Assembly (NCBI RefSeq): GCF_900114495.1
Contig: NZ_FOZI01000007.1
Location: forward strand, 57,830-121,829
DNA from: Dyella sp. OK004
GTDB taxonomy: Bacteria; Pseudomonadota; Gammaproteobacteria; Xanthomonadales; Rhodanobacteraceae
Reading direction: 5' to 3'
DNA length: 64,000 nucleotides
In this document: positions 52,666-62,204 of the stretch, piece by piece
How positions within the stretch are numbered: position 1 is the stretch's first letter
Layout of the letters: each line of letters starts with the position of its first letter
Position numbers and translations under genes: made by a program
The notes under the pieces: generated by a model
Databases searched by the model: none
What the model was told of the DNA's origin: nothing
What the model saw: only the letters and a program-made list of their open reading frames with translations

Positions 52666-55600
52666 TCAGGTACTCAGCTCCGTTGCCTGCACCAACAGAC
52701 GGCCGATGCGGACCAGCAACTGCTTTCCGCTGGCTGGCTTGAGCAACGCATCGTTGAATTCCAGCGCTTCGAAGCCTGGCGGGCGCCGTGGCGGCAGTGC
52801 CGAATAGAGCATCACCGGCAGCCGAGGATGATCGCGCCGTACCGCCAGCAACAGCTCCCAGCCATCCATACCAGGCATCGCCTGGTCGGTCACGATCAGG
52901 CCGACGGCGTGCTCGCGCAACAAAGCGAGCGCCTGTTCGCCATCAGCGGCGGACATACTCTCGAAACCAAAACCATCGAGCAGGTCGCACAGCATCTCGC
53001 GACTCTGCGCATGGTCGTCAACCACCAGGATGGTTTGACCCGCACCGCTGATCTCGCCAGCGGCGCCCTCCTCTTCAAACAGCTCCGGCTCCAGCTCGTC
53101 CTCCTCGGCCAGCGACACTTCCAGCACGAAACCGAAGCGGCTGCCGCCGCTGAGAGCGGCTTCGATATTCAGGCGGCTATCCATGCGTTCCAGGATCTGA
53201 GTGACGATGGCCAGCCCCAGACCGTAGCCGTTGTATTGCGCGGCATTGCTGCCGCGCGCGAACGGCAGCGACAGGCGTTCCTGTTCGGACGGCTCGATGC
53301 CGATGCCGCTGTCTTCGATCATGAAATGAAGCGATACCTTTCCGTGCGCCGCCGGTGTCGCTGTCACCGCGAACAGGATGTAGCCGTCGTCGGTGAACTT
53401 GGCGGCATTGCCAATCAGGTTCATCAACACCTGGCGCAGTCGCCGGAAATCCAGCTTGACCAGTGCGGGTAAATCGTCGGCGTGACGGTATTCGAACCGG
53501 TTGCCGCGTTTTTCAGCGAGCAAGGCGGCATGTTCGACCAGACCCTGCAAAAAGGCATGCAGATAGCCGGGCGCGTCGACCAGTTCCAGTTCGGCGAGTT
53601 CGTCTCTGGAGAATTCCAGTAGCTCATCGATCAGGTCCAATTGCTGGTGCGCGCTGCTTTCGATAAGACCCGGATAGTCGCGCTGCCGATCGCCCGCGCG
53701 CCATTGCCGCACGCCATCGATGATCCCGGCGAGCGGCGAACGCAGATCGTGGCTGATGCGCGCCAGCAACATGCTGCGCGCACGCATGGCGTTCTGCAGC
53801 TGCCCGGTGCGTACCGCCACCGCCTGCTCCAGCCGCTGGGCATGCTTCACCAGCAGGCGCACCCGCCAGCGCCAGGCCATCACGATCGCGGCCAGCAGCA
53901 GCGCTGCGGCGGCCGCATAAGCGGCTCCGCTGCGCCACCACGGTGGCTTCAGGGTGAAGGACAGACTGATCGGCGCGGACTGGCGGCGCTGATTCTCGTC
54001 GATGGTCTGCAATTCAAAACGATAGCTTCCGGGCGGCAGCGAGGCGTAACGCAGCTCCCGCGTCGACGCTTCCACCCAATGACTGTCGATATCCGACAAG
54101 CGATAACGAAAGCGCACCGGGCTGCCCGAACTGTTGCCGAGCACAGCGAAGCGAAGCACCAGCGCGCCGGCCAGGTCGAAATCCACCGGCGCGTTCTGGC
54201 CGATGAGTTCGTGTCCGTCGTACTGCGCCGAAACAAGCCAGGGATGGATCTGGCGCGGCGCCAGCAATTCCTCCGGCTTGAGCAAATGCGAGAGACCGAC
54301 CGGCGTGCCGATCCACACCGACCCGTCGTCGTCCGCAAAAAATGCGCCGTGGTTGGTTTCGTCCCACAGCAAACCGTCGCGCGTGGTCAGGCGTGTCCAG
54401 CGTTGCCCATCCAGTACGTCCACGCCGTTGTTGCCACCCACCCACAGACGTCCGCGGCGATCGGAGCGCAGGAAGTAGACGCGCGAATCCGCCAACAGCG
54501 GATCGGCGACGGGCGTGAGATTTACGCTGTCCGCATCGCTTACGTTGCCGACCAGCAAACCCGGTTGCAGCGAACTCAACCACAGCCTTCCGTCGGCGGT
54601 GGCTTCCACGTTCTCGAATCCACCAAGGCTTTCCTGGGGCAGAACGTGCACCTGGCTCCATCGCCCGGCGGCATAGCGAAACAGGCCCGTGCTACAGGCC
54701 AGCCACAGGCGGCCGGCGGTGTCCTCCGCCAGATCCGAACACATCGCGGTGGGAATCAGACCCGGCGCGGCGCGTTCTATCCGGCCACTCTGCGCGTCCA
54801 CCTGATACAAACCGCCCAGCGTGTAAGCCCAGAACTGTCCATGGCTATCCTGAAACGCACCCCGGACCAGGAAAGGCAGCGTCGCCATCACGCGGGTGAG
54901 GCCGCTCGCGGGTTCGTAGCGCAACACACGGCCGTCGAACAGGAAGTACCACACCGAGCCGTCCGCCGCGGCCAGCACGGTGCGCGTCTGGTGCGGCAGC
55001 GCAACGGTCAGTGGCCAGGATTGCGCGCGATCCCGGGACGGCGCGATCACGCTGCCGCCCCAGTCGTCGGCCACCCACACCGAGCCCGAGCTTGCGCGCG
55101 TGATCGACCATATCAATGAACCGTTCAAGCCCTGCGCTTCCGTCCAGTTCTCGACGGCATCGCGGCCGCTCCAATGCAGCAGGCCGCGGCCGTAGGTGCC
55201 GATCCAGATCGTGCCGTCCTGATCGGCGATCAACGACGACACGCCCACTTTCGGCAGGCCATCGTCGGTACCGAACAGCTCCCAGCGTTGACCGTTCCAG
55301 CGCGCGAGGCCGGTCGAACTGCGCGTCAGTACGCGACCTTGGCGGTCCTGCGCGATATCGATACTGGAGGCCGCCACGTCCGCACTGTTGCCTGGCATGT
55401 CGCGCGCGACGAAGGCGTCCGTACCGTCCACGCGCATCCGCACGGCGTGGATGCCGCGCGCCCACAGGCTGCCGTCGCTGGCGCCTAGAAGGCCCAGCCA
55501 CTTGTCCGCCGGGATACCCGCGTCCGGACCGTAGCGACGCAACTGTCCACCACGCAGGCGACATAGTTCAGTACCGCAACCAAACCAGGTGGAGCCGTGG

Positions 55601-56238
55601 CGATGGAACACCGCGCTGACCTGGCTGAGTCCGGGGAAGGCTTGCAACTGTTCGCTGCTGAAAGGCGACCTGGCCTGCCAATGACCCGACGCATTCGAAG
55701 TGAGCAACAACAGGCGGTTGCCACTCACCAGCCACATGCCGCCGCCTTCGTCCGCGGCCAGCGTCTGCCCGCGATCGGCCAGCAAGGGTTTGTCATCCGG
55801 GCGCACCCAGCCAAAGCGTTCGTTCTCGCGCCGCTGCAGACCCGCGCGCGAACCCACCCACAGGCGTCCGTTCGCATCCTCGGCGAAACTGATCACCTCG
55901 GACACCTGGAAGCCCTGCTCCGCACCAACCTGACTGAAGGCCACGCCATCGAACCGATACAGCCCCTTCTCCGTACCGGCCCAGACGAAACCTTCGCGAT
56001 CCTGATAGATGCGCACGACCGACAGACTGGTGAGACCACTGCCCTGGTCATACACCGTGAGCGGAAGCTGGGCCGCCTGCCCTGGCATCGGCGCGATCAG
56101 TCCGCACAGCGACAGCCATCCCATAAACAGCAAGGAGCACCAGCGCCGGTATCGGCGGACGTCCGCCGCCCGCAGACGATCCTCACTGCCGGATGAGTGC
56201 AAATGCGAGGCCAGCGACCTGCCCTTGATAGAAATCAC
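52666..56238 (-). CDS. Hybrid sensor histidine kinase with periplasmic beta-propeller sensor
   Basis: 1190 aa from GTG 56238 (AAGG nine bases upstream); TTG 56268 is an alternative. Signal/anchor segment near residues 35-55, then about 650 residues of beta-propeller blades (IYQDREGFVWAGTEKGLYRF; LIADQDGTIWIGTYGRGLLH), a Y_Y_Y domain (about 690-750), one transmembrane helix (GAAYAAAAALLLAAIVMAWR), HisKA with phospho-His in ARISHDLRSPLAG, HATPase (LIGNAAKFTDDGY; GYGLGLAIVTQIL) and a C-terminal REC (VVDDHAQSREMLCD; TDQAMPGMDGW). The architecture matches Bacteroidetes HTCS sensors, except that no HTH is attached. Confidence 0.92.
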   Translation of the reverse strand: MISIKGRSLASHLHSSGSEDRLRAADVRRYRRWCSLLFMGWLSLCGLIAPMPGQAAQLPLTVYDQGSGLTSLSVVRIYQDREGFVWAGTEKGLYRFDGVAFSQVGAEQGFQVSEVISFAEDANGRLWVGSRAGLQRRENERFGWVRPDDKPLLADRGQTLAADEGGGMWLVSGNRLLLLTSNASGHWQARSPFSSEQLQAFPGLSQVSAVFHRHGSTWFGCGTELCRLRGGQLRRYGPDAGIPADKWLGLLGASDGSLWARGIHAVRMRVDGTDAFVARDMPGNSADVAASSIDIAQDRQGRVLTRSSTGLARWNGQRWELFGTDDGLPKVGVSSLIADQDGTIWIGTYGRGLLHWSGRDAVENWTEAQGLNGSLIWSITRASSGSVWVADDWGGSVIAPSRDRAQSWPLTVALPHQTRTVLAAADGSVWYFLFDGRVLRYEPASGLTRVMATLPFLVRGAFQDSHGQFWAYTLGGLYQVDAQSGRIERAAPGLIPTAMCSDLAEDTAGRLWLACSTGLFRYAAGRWSQVHVLPQESLGGFENVEATADGRLWLSSLQPGLLVGNVSDADSVNLTPVADPLLADSRVYFLRSDRRGRLWVGGNNGVDVLDGQRWTRLTTRDGLLWDETNHGAFFADDDGSVWIGTPVGLSHLLKPEELLAPRQIHPWLVSAQYDGHELIGQNAPVDFDLAGALVLRFAVLGNSSGSPVRFRYRLSDIDSHWVEASTRELRYASLPPGSYRFELQTIDENQRRQSAPISLSFTLKPPWWRSGAAYAAAAALLLAAIVMAWRWRVRLLVKHAQRLEQAVAVRTGQLQNAMRARSMLLARISHDLRSPLAGIIDGVRQWRAGDRQRDYPGLIESSAHQQLDLIDELLEFSRDELAELELVDAPGYLHAFLQGLVEHAALLAEKRGNRFEYRHADDLPALVKLDFRRLRQVLMNLIGNAAKFTDDGYILFAVTATPAAHGKVSLHFMIEDSGIGIEPSEQERLSLPFARGSNAAQYNGYGLGLAIVTQILERMDSRLNIEAALSGGSRFGFVLEVSLAEEDELEPELFEEEGAAGEISGAGQTILVVDDHAQSREMLCDLLDGFGFESMSAADGEQALALLREHAVGLIVTDQAMPGMDGWELLLAVRRDHPRLPVMLYSALPPRRPPGFEALEFNDALLKPASGKQLLVRIGRLLVQATELST

Positions 56239-56548
56239 AAATGAGAGCCTTACGTCGGTGAACGGCAATCACCTGGCCCACGAATGGAGCCCCCTGAGCG
56301 CGGACCATCTAGCCAACGCTTTCAACAAGTCTGCTCTTGGCAAACCCAAGCGCGCAGTACAACACCGTCGGCCCCAGGAATGCCAGGGCCACGAGTCAGG
56401 GTCTGCTTGTTGAATGATGGATGGGTTCGCGGTCTCGAAACAGCGCTGACATCCATAACGATTTAGACATCTAAATCGTGTAGCGGCCCGGCCCATTCAT
56501 CAAGGCTCGGCTGAATTGCCTAAACCTCTTTCCTCCATGCACAGCACG
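56239..56548. promoter_or_regulatory. Upstream region of the hybrid kinase with palindrome acgATTTAGA-CA-TCTAAATcgt
   Basis: No gene seen. A 22-bp palindrome at 56458-56479 (acgatttaga-CA-tctaaatcgt) lies about 220 bp upstream of the kinase start and shares its core ATTTAGACRTCTAAAT with 22782-22797 in the PI-PLC/TonB receptor promoter. It is a likely operator for a shared regulator. Confidence 0.55.
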
Positions 56549-56579
56549 AAAAAGCCCGAGACCTTGCGGTCCCGGGCTT
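56549..56579 (-). terminator. Rho-independent terminator downstream of fabV
   Basis: On the minus strand a GC-rich stem gcccgggacc / ggtctcgggc (one mismatch) with a gcaa loop is followed by TTTTT, 42 bp after the fabV stop. A classic intrinsic terminator. Confidence 0.85.
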
Positions 56580-56620
56580 GAGTTTCAGCCATCGCTACAG
56601 GCGACTATGCGCCCGCAGTC

Positions 56621-57820
56621 TCAGGGTTCGACCACGTCGAAATGGACGTCCGGATTGACCTCCGCCTCGTAGTTCACGTCCTGGCGGTCGAAGCCGAACA
56701 GGCGCAGGAACTCATGCTTGTAGCCGGCGTAGTCGGTCAGCTCGCGCAGGTTCTCGGTGGTCACCGTCGGCCACAGCGCCTTGCAGCCCTGCTGCACGTC
56801 TTCGCGCAGCTCCCAGTCGTCCAGGCGCAGGCGGCCTTCGCCGTCGGTCTGCGGGGCCTTGCCGTCTTCGCGGTAGAGGGCGCTGTGGAACAGGCGGTTG
56901 ATCTGTTCGATGGTGCCTTCGTGGACGCCCTTCTCCTTCATGATGCGGAACACCATGGAGACGTAGAGCGGGATCACCGGAATCGCGGCACTGGCCTGGG
57001 TCACCACCGACTTCATCACGCCGACGTAGGCTTCGAGACCGGGATGGCGCACGCGCAGCTGCGTGGCGGTGTTGTCGAGATGCTGCTTGGCCTGGCCCAG
57101 CGTCCCGTGCCAGTAGATCGGCCAGGTGATCTCGGTGCCGACATAGCTATAGGCGACGGTCTTGGCATGCTCGGCGAGCACGCCGGCCTTGCTCAGCGCG
57201 TCGATCCACAGCGCCCAGTCTTCGCCACCCATCACGATGACGGTGTCCTTGATCTCCTGCTCGGTCGCCGGCTCCACCGTGGCCTGCACCACCATGTCGC
57301 GGTTGGTGTCGACCGAGGAGGCGGTGAAGGTTTCGCCGATGGTCTTGAGCGCGGAACGCACCACTTCGCCGGTGTCCGGCAGCTTGCGCACCGGCGAGGC
57401 CAGCGAATAAACGACCAGGTCAATCGGGCCGCCCATGTCCTGTTTGATCATCTCGATCGCGCGGGCGCGGGTTTCGTTGGAAAAGGCGTCGCCGTTGATC
57501 GAGCGGCTGTACAGGCCGGCCTGCTTGGCCAGCTTGTCGAACGCGGCGGAGTTGTACCAACCGGCGGTGCCGGGTTTGGCTTCGCTGGAGGGTTTTTCGA
57601 AGAACACGCCCAGGGTCGCTGCGCCGTAACCGAAGGCCGCGGTGATGCGCGAGGCCAGGCCGTAGCCGGTGGATGCACCAATCACCAGCACGCGCTTGGG
57701 TCCGGTGGAGGAAACGCCGGCGGCTTGGGTGACGGCGATCTGGTCGGCGACGTTTTTCTCGCAGCCGAGCGGGTGCGCAGTAATGCAGATGAAGCCACGA
57801 ACCTTGGGGTGGATGATCAC
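56621..57820 (-). CDS. fabV: Trans-2-enoyl-CoA / enoyl-ACP reductase FabV
   Basis: 399 aa from GTG 57820 (AGGG seven bases upstream), the exact family length; the open frame extends to 58342 only because it runs through a non-coding repeat. N terminus [24 protein letters not shown]-binding [15 protein letters not shown] near residue 45, and the YYx8K active site as [15 protein letters not shown] with Lys244 (Y-x8-K). Catalyses the last reduction of fatty-acid elongation; FabV enzymes are known to be little affected by triclosan. Transcribed alone and followed by an intrinsic terminator. Confidence 0.95.
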   Translation of the reverse strand: MIIHPKVRGFICITAHPLGCEKNVADQIAVTQAAGVSSTGPKRVLVIGASTGYGLASRITAAFGYGAATLGVFFEKPSSEAKPGTAGWYNSAAFDKLAKQAGLYSRSINGDAFSNETRARAIEMIKQDMGGPIDLVVYSLASPVRKLPDTGEVVRSALKTIGETFTASSVDTNRDMVVQATVEPATEQEIKDTVIVMGGEDWALWIDALSKAGVLAEHAKTVAYSYVGTEITWPIYWHGTLGQAKQHLDNTATQLRVRHPGLEAYVGVMKSVVTQASAAIPVIPLYVSMVFRIMKEKGVHEGTIEQINRLFHSALYREDGKAPQTDGEGRLRLDDWELREDVQQGCKALWPTVTTENLRELTDYAGYKHEFLRLFGFDRQDVNYEAEVNPDVHFDVVEP

Positions 57821-58356
57821 GAAGAATCCCTGATGATGCGAACAGGGTAGGGATTCTAATGGGGTTGGGGGTCCATACGCTTCCGCAGGGAGGTGGGTGG
57901 GGGCTGTGGCCCATGCTGGTCGGCTGATGAAGGTGCCCCCTACTTCGTCATTCCGGCGTAGGCCGGAATCCAGTTGCGTTATCGCCTGGTTGTCGCGTCT
58001 GCGTGCCCTGGCTCGCCTGCCGCGGGCTTTCGAACCGCTGCCGCGGTCCGAGTCACTTTCTCTTTGCTGGCCCAAAGAGAAAGTAACCAAAGAGAAATGG
58101 CCTGAAGAGCAGGCGGTGTGCTCTGTAGCGGCGCCTTTTCCAGTGTCAGGCGTTGGGATGGCTCTCTCCGGCCTGATTGTCCAGTACTCATCGCCGCGCT
58201 GGGGCCTGGAGATCGAGAGCGCACGGAGCATCGCGCTGTGCCCTCGACCTGACCTGTCGCAGCATTTTGCGCAGCATTCGACTTTATTGGAGGGCCCGCA
58301 GTCTTTGCTCGCGAGCTCTGCCCTAAGATGCGGCTCAACCACTCGGACCCGCCGCG
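57821..58356. repeat. Composite repeat B and promoter region between fabV and MocR gene
   Basis: No gene. At 57946-57972 lies an attccggc-N4-gccggaat palindrome; at 58055-58084 the stem actttctcttt / aaagagaaagt with an 8-nt loop; further conserved sequence runs to about 58160 (gtgtcaggcgttgggatgg). It matches copy A (50.2-50.7 kb, inverted) and copy C (63.7-63.9 kb). The remainder should hold the promoters of fabV and the MocR gene. Confidence 0.75.
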
Positions 58357-59859
58357 ATGACCCGCAGTTCTGCCGGTTTTGTGTTGCCGATTTCGCTTGA
58401 TGTTGAAAGTGCGACGCCGATGTATCGGCAGTTGTCGGACTGGTTTCGCTGCGCTATTGCCGAGGGTAAGTTGCGGCCGGGGCAGTCGGTGCCTTCGAGT
58501 CGTACGCTGGCGCGTGAGTTGAAGGTGTCGCGTATTCCGGTGTTGAGTGCTTACGAGCAGTTGTGTGCCGAGGGTTATCTGGAGACCTTTGTGGGTGCGG
58601 GCACCCGCGTTGCTCAGGCTATTCCGGATGATGCCTTGAAGCCGTCCGCTGCTATGCGGCGCCGGTCTGCCCAGCCTGCGATGGTCGATGCGCCGCGTCG
58701 TGTTGCTCAGCGTGCAACGGCGCTTTGTCAGCCTGCGCCGACCTGGCTGGCCAATCAGGGAGCGTTTCGCGTTGGTTTGCCGGCGCTGGATCGTTTTCCT
58801 GCGGCGACGTGGTCGAAGCTGGTGAATCGCCATGCGCGCAAGCCGCCGCTGGAAGCGATGGTCTATGGCGGTCCAATGGGCTATCTGCCGTTCCGCGAGG
58901 CGATTGCCGAGTACCTCGGTGCAGTGCGGGCGGTGCGCTGCGATGCGTCGCAGATTCTGGTAACCACGGGTTCGCAGCAGGGGCTGCAACTGGCGGCGCA
59001 GGTGTTGCTGGATGTCGGTGAGCAGGCGTGGGTGGAGGATCCCGGGTATCCCGGTGCGCGACAGGCGCTAACGGCGGTCGGCGCTTTGCAGGTGCCGGTG
59101 CCGGTCGATCAGGAAGGGCTGGATGTCGCGGAAGGTATTCGCCGTGCGCCGGATGCGCGCATCGCGTACATCACGCCTTCGCATCAGTTTCCGTTGGGTG
59201 TGACGATGAGTGCGGCGCGGCGCATGCAGTTGCTGAGCTGGGCGATGCGCAGCGGTGCGTGGATCATCGAGGACGACTACGACAGCGAATTCCGTTTCGG
59301 CGGCCGTCCGCTCGCCTCGTTGCAGGGTCTGGATACCGATCACCGTGTGATCTACGTCGGCACGCTCAGCAAAGTCATGTTTCCTTCGCTGCGCATCGGC
59401 TACGTGGTGGTGCCGAAGGATCTACTGCCGCTGTTCGCCGCGGTGCGCGATGCCAGCGATACCTTCTCCTCCAATCTGTATCAGCGGGTGATGGCGGACT
59501 TTATCCGCGAGGGCCATTTTGCGCGGCATATCCGCGGCATGCGCATGCTCTACATGGAACGACGCAAGGCGTTGCAGGAAGCCATCGACCAATACGCACG
59601 CGAAACACTCGAAGTGATCGGCGCGGAAGCAGGCATGCAAGTCACCGCCTTGCTGCCGCCCGGCATCGACGACATAGCGGTGTCGGTGCAGGCGGCCGCG
59701 CTCGGTGTATCGGCGCGGCCGCTGTCTATCTGCTATCACAGCCCGCCTGTGCGAGGCGGGCTGATTCTTGGCTACGGCGGCGCGAGCGTGGCGGACATTC
59801 GCGAGGGTATAAAAAAGCTCGCTACCCTGCCGCTTCGCCCCACGGCTCAGAACCGATAG
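58357..59859 (+). CDS. MocR-type regulator (GntR HTH plus aminotransferase-like domain)
   Basis: 500 aa. GntR winged helix at about 15-85 ([40 protein letters not shown]) fused to a class-I aminotransferase fold from about 130, with the PLP lysine in [19 protein letters not shown] near residue 330. MocR proteins such as PdxR and GabR sense PLP and sometimes an amino compound. No pdxS/pdxT, gab or amino-acid gene is adjacent (fabV divergent, MipA-like convergent), so its target lies elsewhere or is a neighbour promoter. Ends 13 bp inside the convergent next gene. Confidence 0.92.
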   Translation: MTRSSAGFVLPISLDVESATPMYRQLSDWFRCAIAEGKLRPGQSVPSSRTLARELKVSRIPVLSAYEQLCAEGYLETFVGAGTRVAQAIPDDALKPSAAMRRRSAQPAMVDAPRRVAQRATALCQPAPTWLANQGAFRVGLPALDRFPAATWSKLVNRHARKPPLEAMVYGGPMGYLPFREAIAEYLGAVRAVRCDASQILVTTGSQQGLQLAAQVLLDVGEQAWVEDPGYPGARQALTAVGALQVPVPVDQEGLDVAEGIRRAPDARIAYITPSHQFPLGVTMSAARRMQLLSWAMRSGAWIIEDDYDSEFRFGGRPLASLQGLDTDHRVIYVGTLSKVMFPSLRIGYVVVPKDLLPLFAAVRDASDTFSSNLYQRVMADFIREGHFARHIRGMRMLYMERRKALQEAIDQYARETLEVIGAEAGMQVTALLPPGIDDIAVSVQAAALGVSARPLSICYHSPPVRGGLILGYGGASVADIREGIKKLATLPLRPTAQNR

Positions 59860-60674
59860 AACGTGTACACGCTGTAGATGTTCTGCATTTTCTTCTCGAC
59901 GATGGGGCTGTCGGCCGCATCGCCCTGCAGCTGGGCCGCGGTGGCGCGCACGCCAGCGCTCCAGCGGTCGCTGATGCGGTAGTCGGCGCCGACGGAGAAG
60001 CGCAGCGACTGAATGCCCGACTTGGGTGTGTAGATGGCATAGCCCGAGTGGAGGCTCTGCGTCGCGTCGACGCCGAAGAAGGTCTGGTTGTACTGGCTGT
60101 TGGCCCAAGTCACGCCGGGTCCTGCCTGCAAGGTGAGCTTATCGGTCACCCGATATTTGCCTTCAAGATCCAGCGAGGCCGTGGTGCCCTGGTGATTACC
60201 CGCGATATCCGAGGCGACATTGCCGCGCACCGTAAGCCAGCCAGCGGTGTAGCTGGCGAACGCAGTGGCGTGCGCGGTGCGCTTGATGTCGCCGAGCCCA
60301 CGCAGACGCGCGTCATCGGAAGCCTTGCGCGGCTGCACGAAGTCGTAGGCGAAGGACATGCCCAGGCGCCAGTGACTGTCCTGATGCATATAGAAGCCAA
60401 GCCCCGCCGGCGAACCGGAACCCGGCACACCGCCCAGGAAATAACGGCCATAGGTCGCGCTCACCACAGGCACCACCACGCTGCGCCGTGATGAACTGCC
60501 CGGATATTTGGGGATGTCCGCCGCACCACCACCGACGACGACGTGCCAACCCTCGTCCGCCCAGTTTTTCGGGGACTGGTTTTGCGTGGAGGTGTCGTCC
60601 GCATAGGCGGCCACACTGGTGATGGAGAGACAGGTGAACAAGGAAATGCGTGCGCCACGACGTGCCAGATGCAT
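59847..60674 (-). CDS. MipA/OmpV-family outer-membrane protein
   Basis: 275 aa from ATG 60674 (GGAG seven bases upstream); longer frame unsupported. Signal peptide (ISLFTCLSITSVAAYA), then the family start VVVGGGAADIPKYPGSS, YGRYFLGG, and an amphipathic barrel ending FYRF with terminal Phe. MipA scaffolds murein enzymes in E. coli, but most family members are small porin-like barrels of unknown cargo, sometimes controlled by adjacent two-component systems. Overlaps the end of the convergent MocR gene by 13 bp. Confidence 0.87.
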   Translation of the reverse strand: MHLARRGARISLFTCLSITSVAAYADDTSTQNQSPKNWADEGWHVVVGGGAADIPKYPGSSSRRSVVVPVVSATYGRYFLGGVPGSGSPAGLGFYMHQDSHWRLGMSFAYDFVQPRKASDDARLRGLGDIKRTAHATAFASYTAGWLTVRGNVASDIAGNHQGTTASLDLEGKYRVTDKLTLQAGPGVTWANSQYNQTFFGVDATQSLHSGYAIYTPKSGIQSLRFSVGADYRISDRWSAGVRATAAQLQGDAADSPIVEKKMQNIYSVYTFYRF

Positions 60675-60754
60675 AAAGCGACTCCAAGGGGGAAAGGGTC
60701 TGACGGCGGTAACTACGTGCGACAAGGAACGCGTTGCGGATCACCCGCGATCGA

Positions 60755-61354
60755 TCACCAGGACTTCAGGCGCTCCGCCAGCGAAAAGATCGCGCGCAGC
60801 ACGTGCGGACGGACGCCGCAGCGGCAATCGAGGAAGATCGCAGCCTCGATATCGGCCACGCTCGGGTCGGGGTTTTCCATCAGCAGAGCGGCGGCAGCCA
60901 TGATCATGCCGGCCTGGCAGGGGCACGCTGGCACACCTTCGTCGATCCAGGCGCGTTGCACCGCATGCAGCTCGCGCGAGGAAAGCCCTTCGCGCGCGGC
61001 GAGCCCTTCAATGGTGACGATCTCAGCACCCAGCACCACGTGTACGGGAATCCGGCAGGAGCGCGTCGGCCGGTCGTTCACATGCACCGTGCAGCCGCTG
61101 CAACGGCCGTTGGTGCAGGCGAAATGGGTGCCGGTCAGTTGCAAATCCTTGCGCAATACGCGCAGCAGCGTGGTCTCGGGATCGGCATGAATCACATGGT
61201 TGCGGCCATTCACGCTTAGACTCATGGCCTGCGGCTGGTGCCCGGCGGGAGACGGAAAGAACCGCAGCTGCACCTCCGGTGCCGGGGCCACGGACGAGGA
61301 ATGGCCGGAAAAAGCCGGCGCAAGAAGGGACTTGCTGTGGGTGGGAGCACTCAT
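60755..61354 (-). CDS. [2Fe-2S] subunit of xanthine-oxidase/IorA-type dehydrogenase, standalone
   Basis: 199 aa; GAGG seven bases before ATG 61354 supports a start 43 residues upstream of the usual family start (Met44). First plant-type cluster FACTNGRCSGCTV (C-x4-C-x2-C) plus a later Cys; second cluster ACPCQAGM and DCRCG. In relatives the third motif is C-x2-C (QCGYCQ); here it is C-P-C, one residue short. No molybdopterin large subunit is adjacent, so its partner is distant or absent. Divergent from an OmpR-type regulator. Confidence 0.85.
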   Translation of the reverse strand: MSAPTHSKSLLAPAFSGHSSSVAPAPEVQLRFFPSPAGHQPQAMSLSVNGRNHVIHADPETTLLRVLRKDLQLTGTHFACTNGRCSGCTVHVNDRPTRSCRIPVHVVLGAEIVTIEGLAAREGLSSRELHAVQRAWIDEGVPACPCQAGMIMAAAALLMENPDPSVADIEAAIFLDCRCGVRPHVLRAIFSLAERLKSW

Positions 61355-61538
61355 GGTTTCGCCTCTGCTAGCGGAGCCAAGTCCAGCGGCACCCGGTCAT
61401 GCGCCGGGCACGGAGGGTTTCGCGACGACAGGCATGACCTGGCATCCGGCAGTCTGGCCGGCCGAATTTAAGAATTCTTTAAAGCGCGAAACGTAGGCTG
61501 CACGCCATCCACAGCCACATTGGTCCACCGAGGTCGCC

Positions 61539-62204
61539 TTGCCCAACATCCTGCTAGTCGAAGACGACCGCATGCTCGCCGACGCCATCGCCACGGCGCT
61601 GCAGCAGGATGGCTGGCAAGTCGACTGCGCGCGCGACGCAGCGGCCGCACGCATTGCGCTGACCGACCATGCCTATACCGCCGCCCTGCTCGACCTCGGC
61701 CTGCCGCAGGGTTCCGGCCTCGATGTGCTGCGCGCCATGCGCGAGCGCTACGACACCACGCCGGCGCTGATCATCACCGCGCGCGATCAATTGGGCGACC
61801 GCATCCGCGGCCTCGATGCCGGTGCCGACGACTATCTGGTCAAGCCATTCCAGATCGACGAATTGCTGGCCCGGCTGCGCGCGGTGATCCGGCGCAGCGA
61901 AGGCCGTGTCACCCCCGTGCTCAACTGGAAAGGCATCACCATCGATCCGGCGCGGCGCACCGTGACGCGCGATGGCGTCAATGTGCGCCTGGGCACACAT
62001 GAGTACCGCACCTTGCTCGCGCTGATGGAACGGCAAGGCCGGGCCGTGGCGCGCGACCTGCTGGAAGACCTGATCTATGGAGGCTCCGGCTCGATCGAAA
62101 GCAACACCATCGCGGTCTACGTGCATCAGCTGCGCCGCAAGCTCGGCGATGATGTGATCGCCACCGTGCATGGCTACGGTTACCGGCTGGGCGAGGAACG
62201 ATGA
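61539..62204 (+). CDS. OmpR/PhoP-family response regulator
   Basis: 221 aa, starting at TTG 61539 with GAGG five bases upstream. REC domain with VEDDRMLADAI, phospho-Asp in ALLDLGLPQGSGLDVL (about residue 51) and Lys in DYLVKPF; winged-helix output at about 125-220 (RLGTHEYRTLLALMERQGRA; NTIAVYVHQLRRKLG). Coupled to the following kinase by a 4-bp overlap. It resembles QseB/TctD-type regulators. It is divergent from the [2Fe-2S] gene, which may be a target (inference). Confidence 0.92.
   Translation: MPNILLVEDDRMLADAIATALQQDGWQVDCARDAAAARIALTDHAYTAALLDLGLPQGSGLDVLRAMRERYDTTPALIITARDQLGDRIRGLDAGADDYLVKPFQIDELLARLRAVIRRSEGRVTPVLNWKGITIDPARRTVTRDGVNVRLGTHEYRTLLALMERQGRAVARDLLEDLIYGGSGSIESNTIAVYVHQLRRKLGDDVIATVHGYGYRLGEER

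Noticed and set aside
57821..58342. N-terminal extension of FabV by 174 codons
   Set aside because: The extension is translation of the dispersed repeat; the family length and a Shine-Dalgarno support GTG at 57820.
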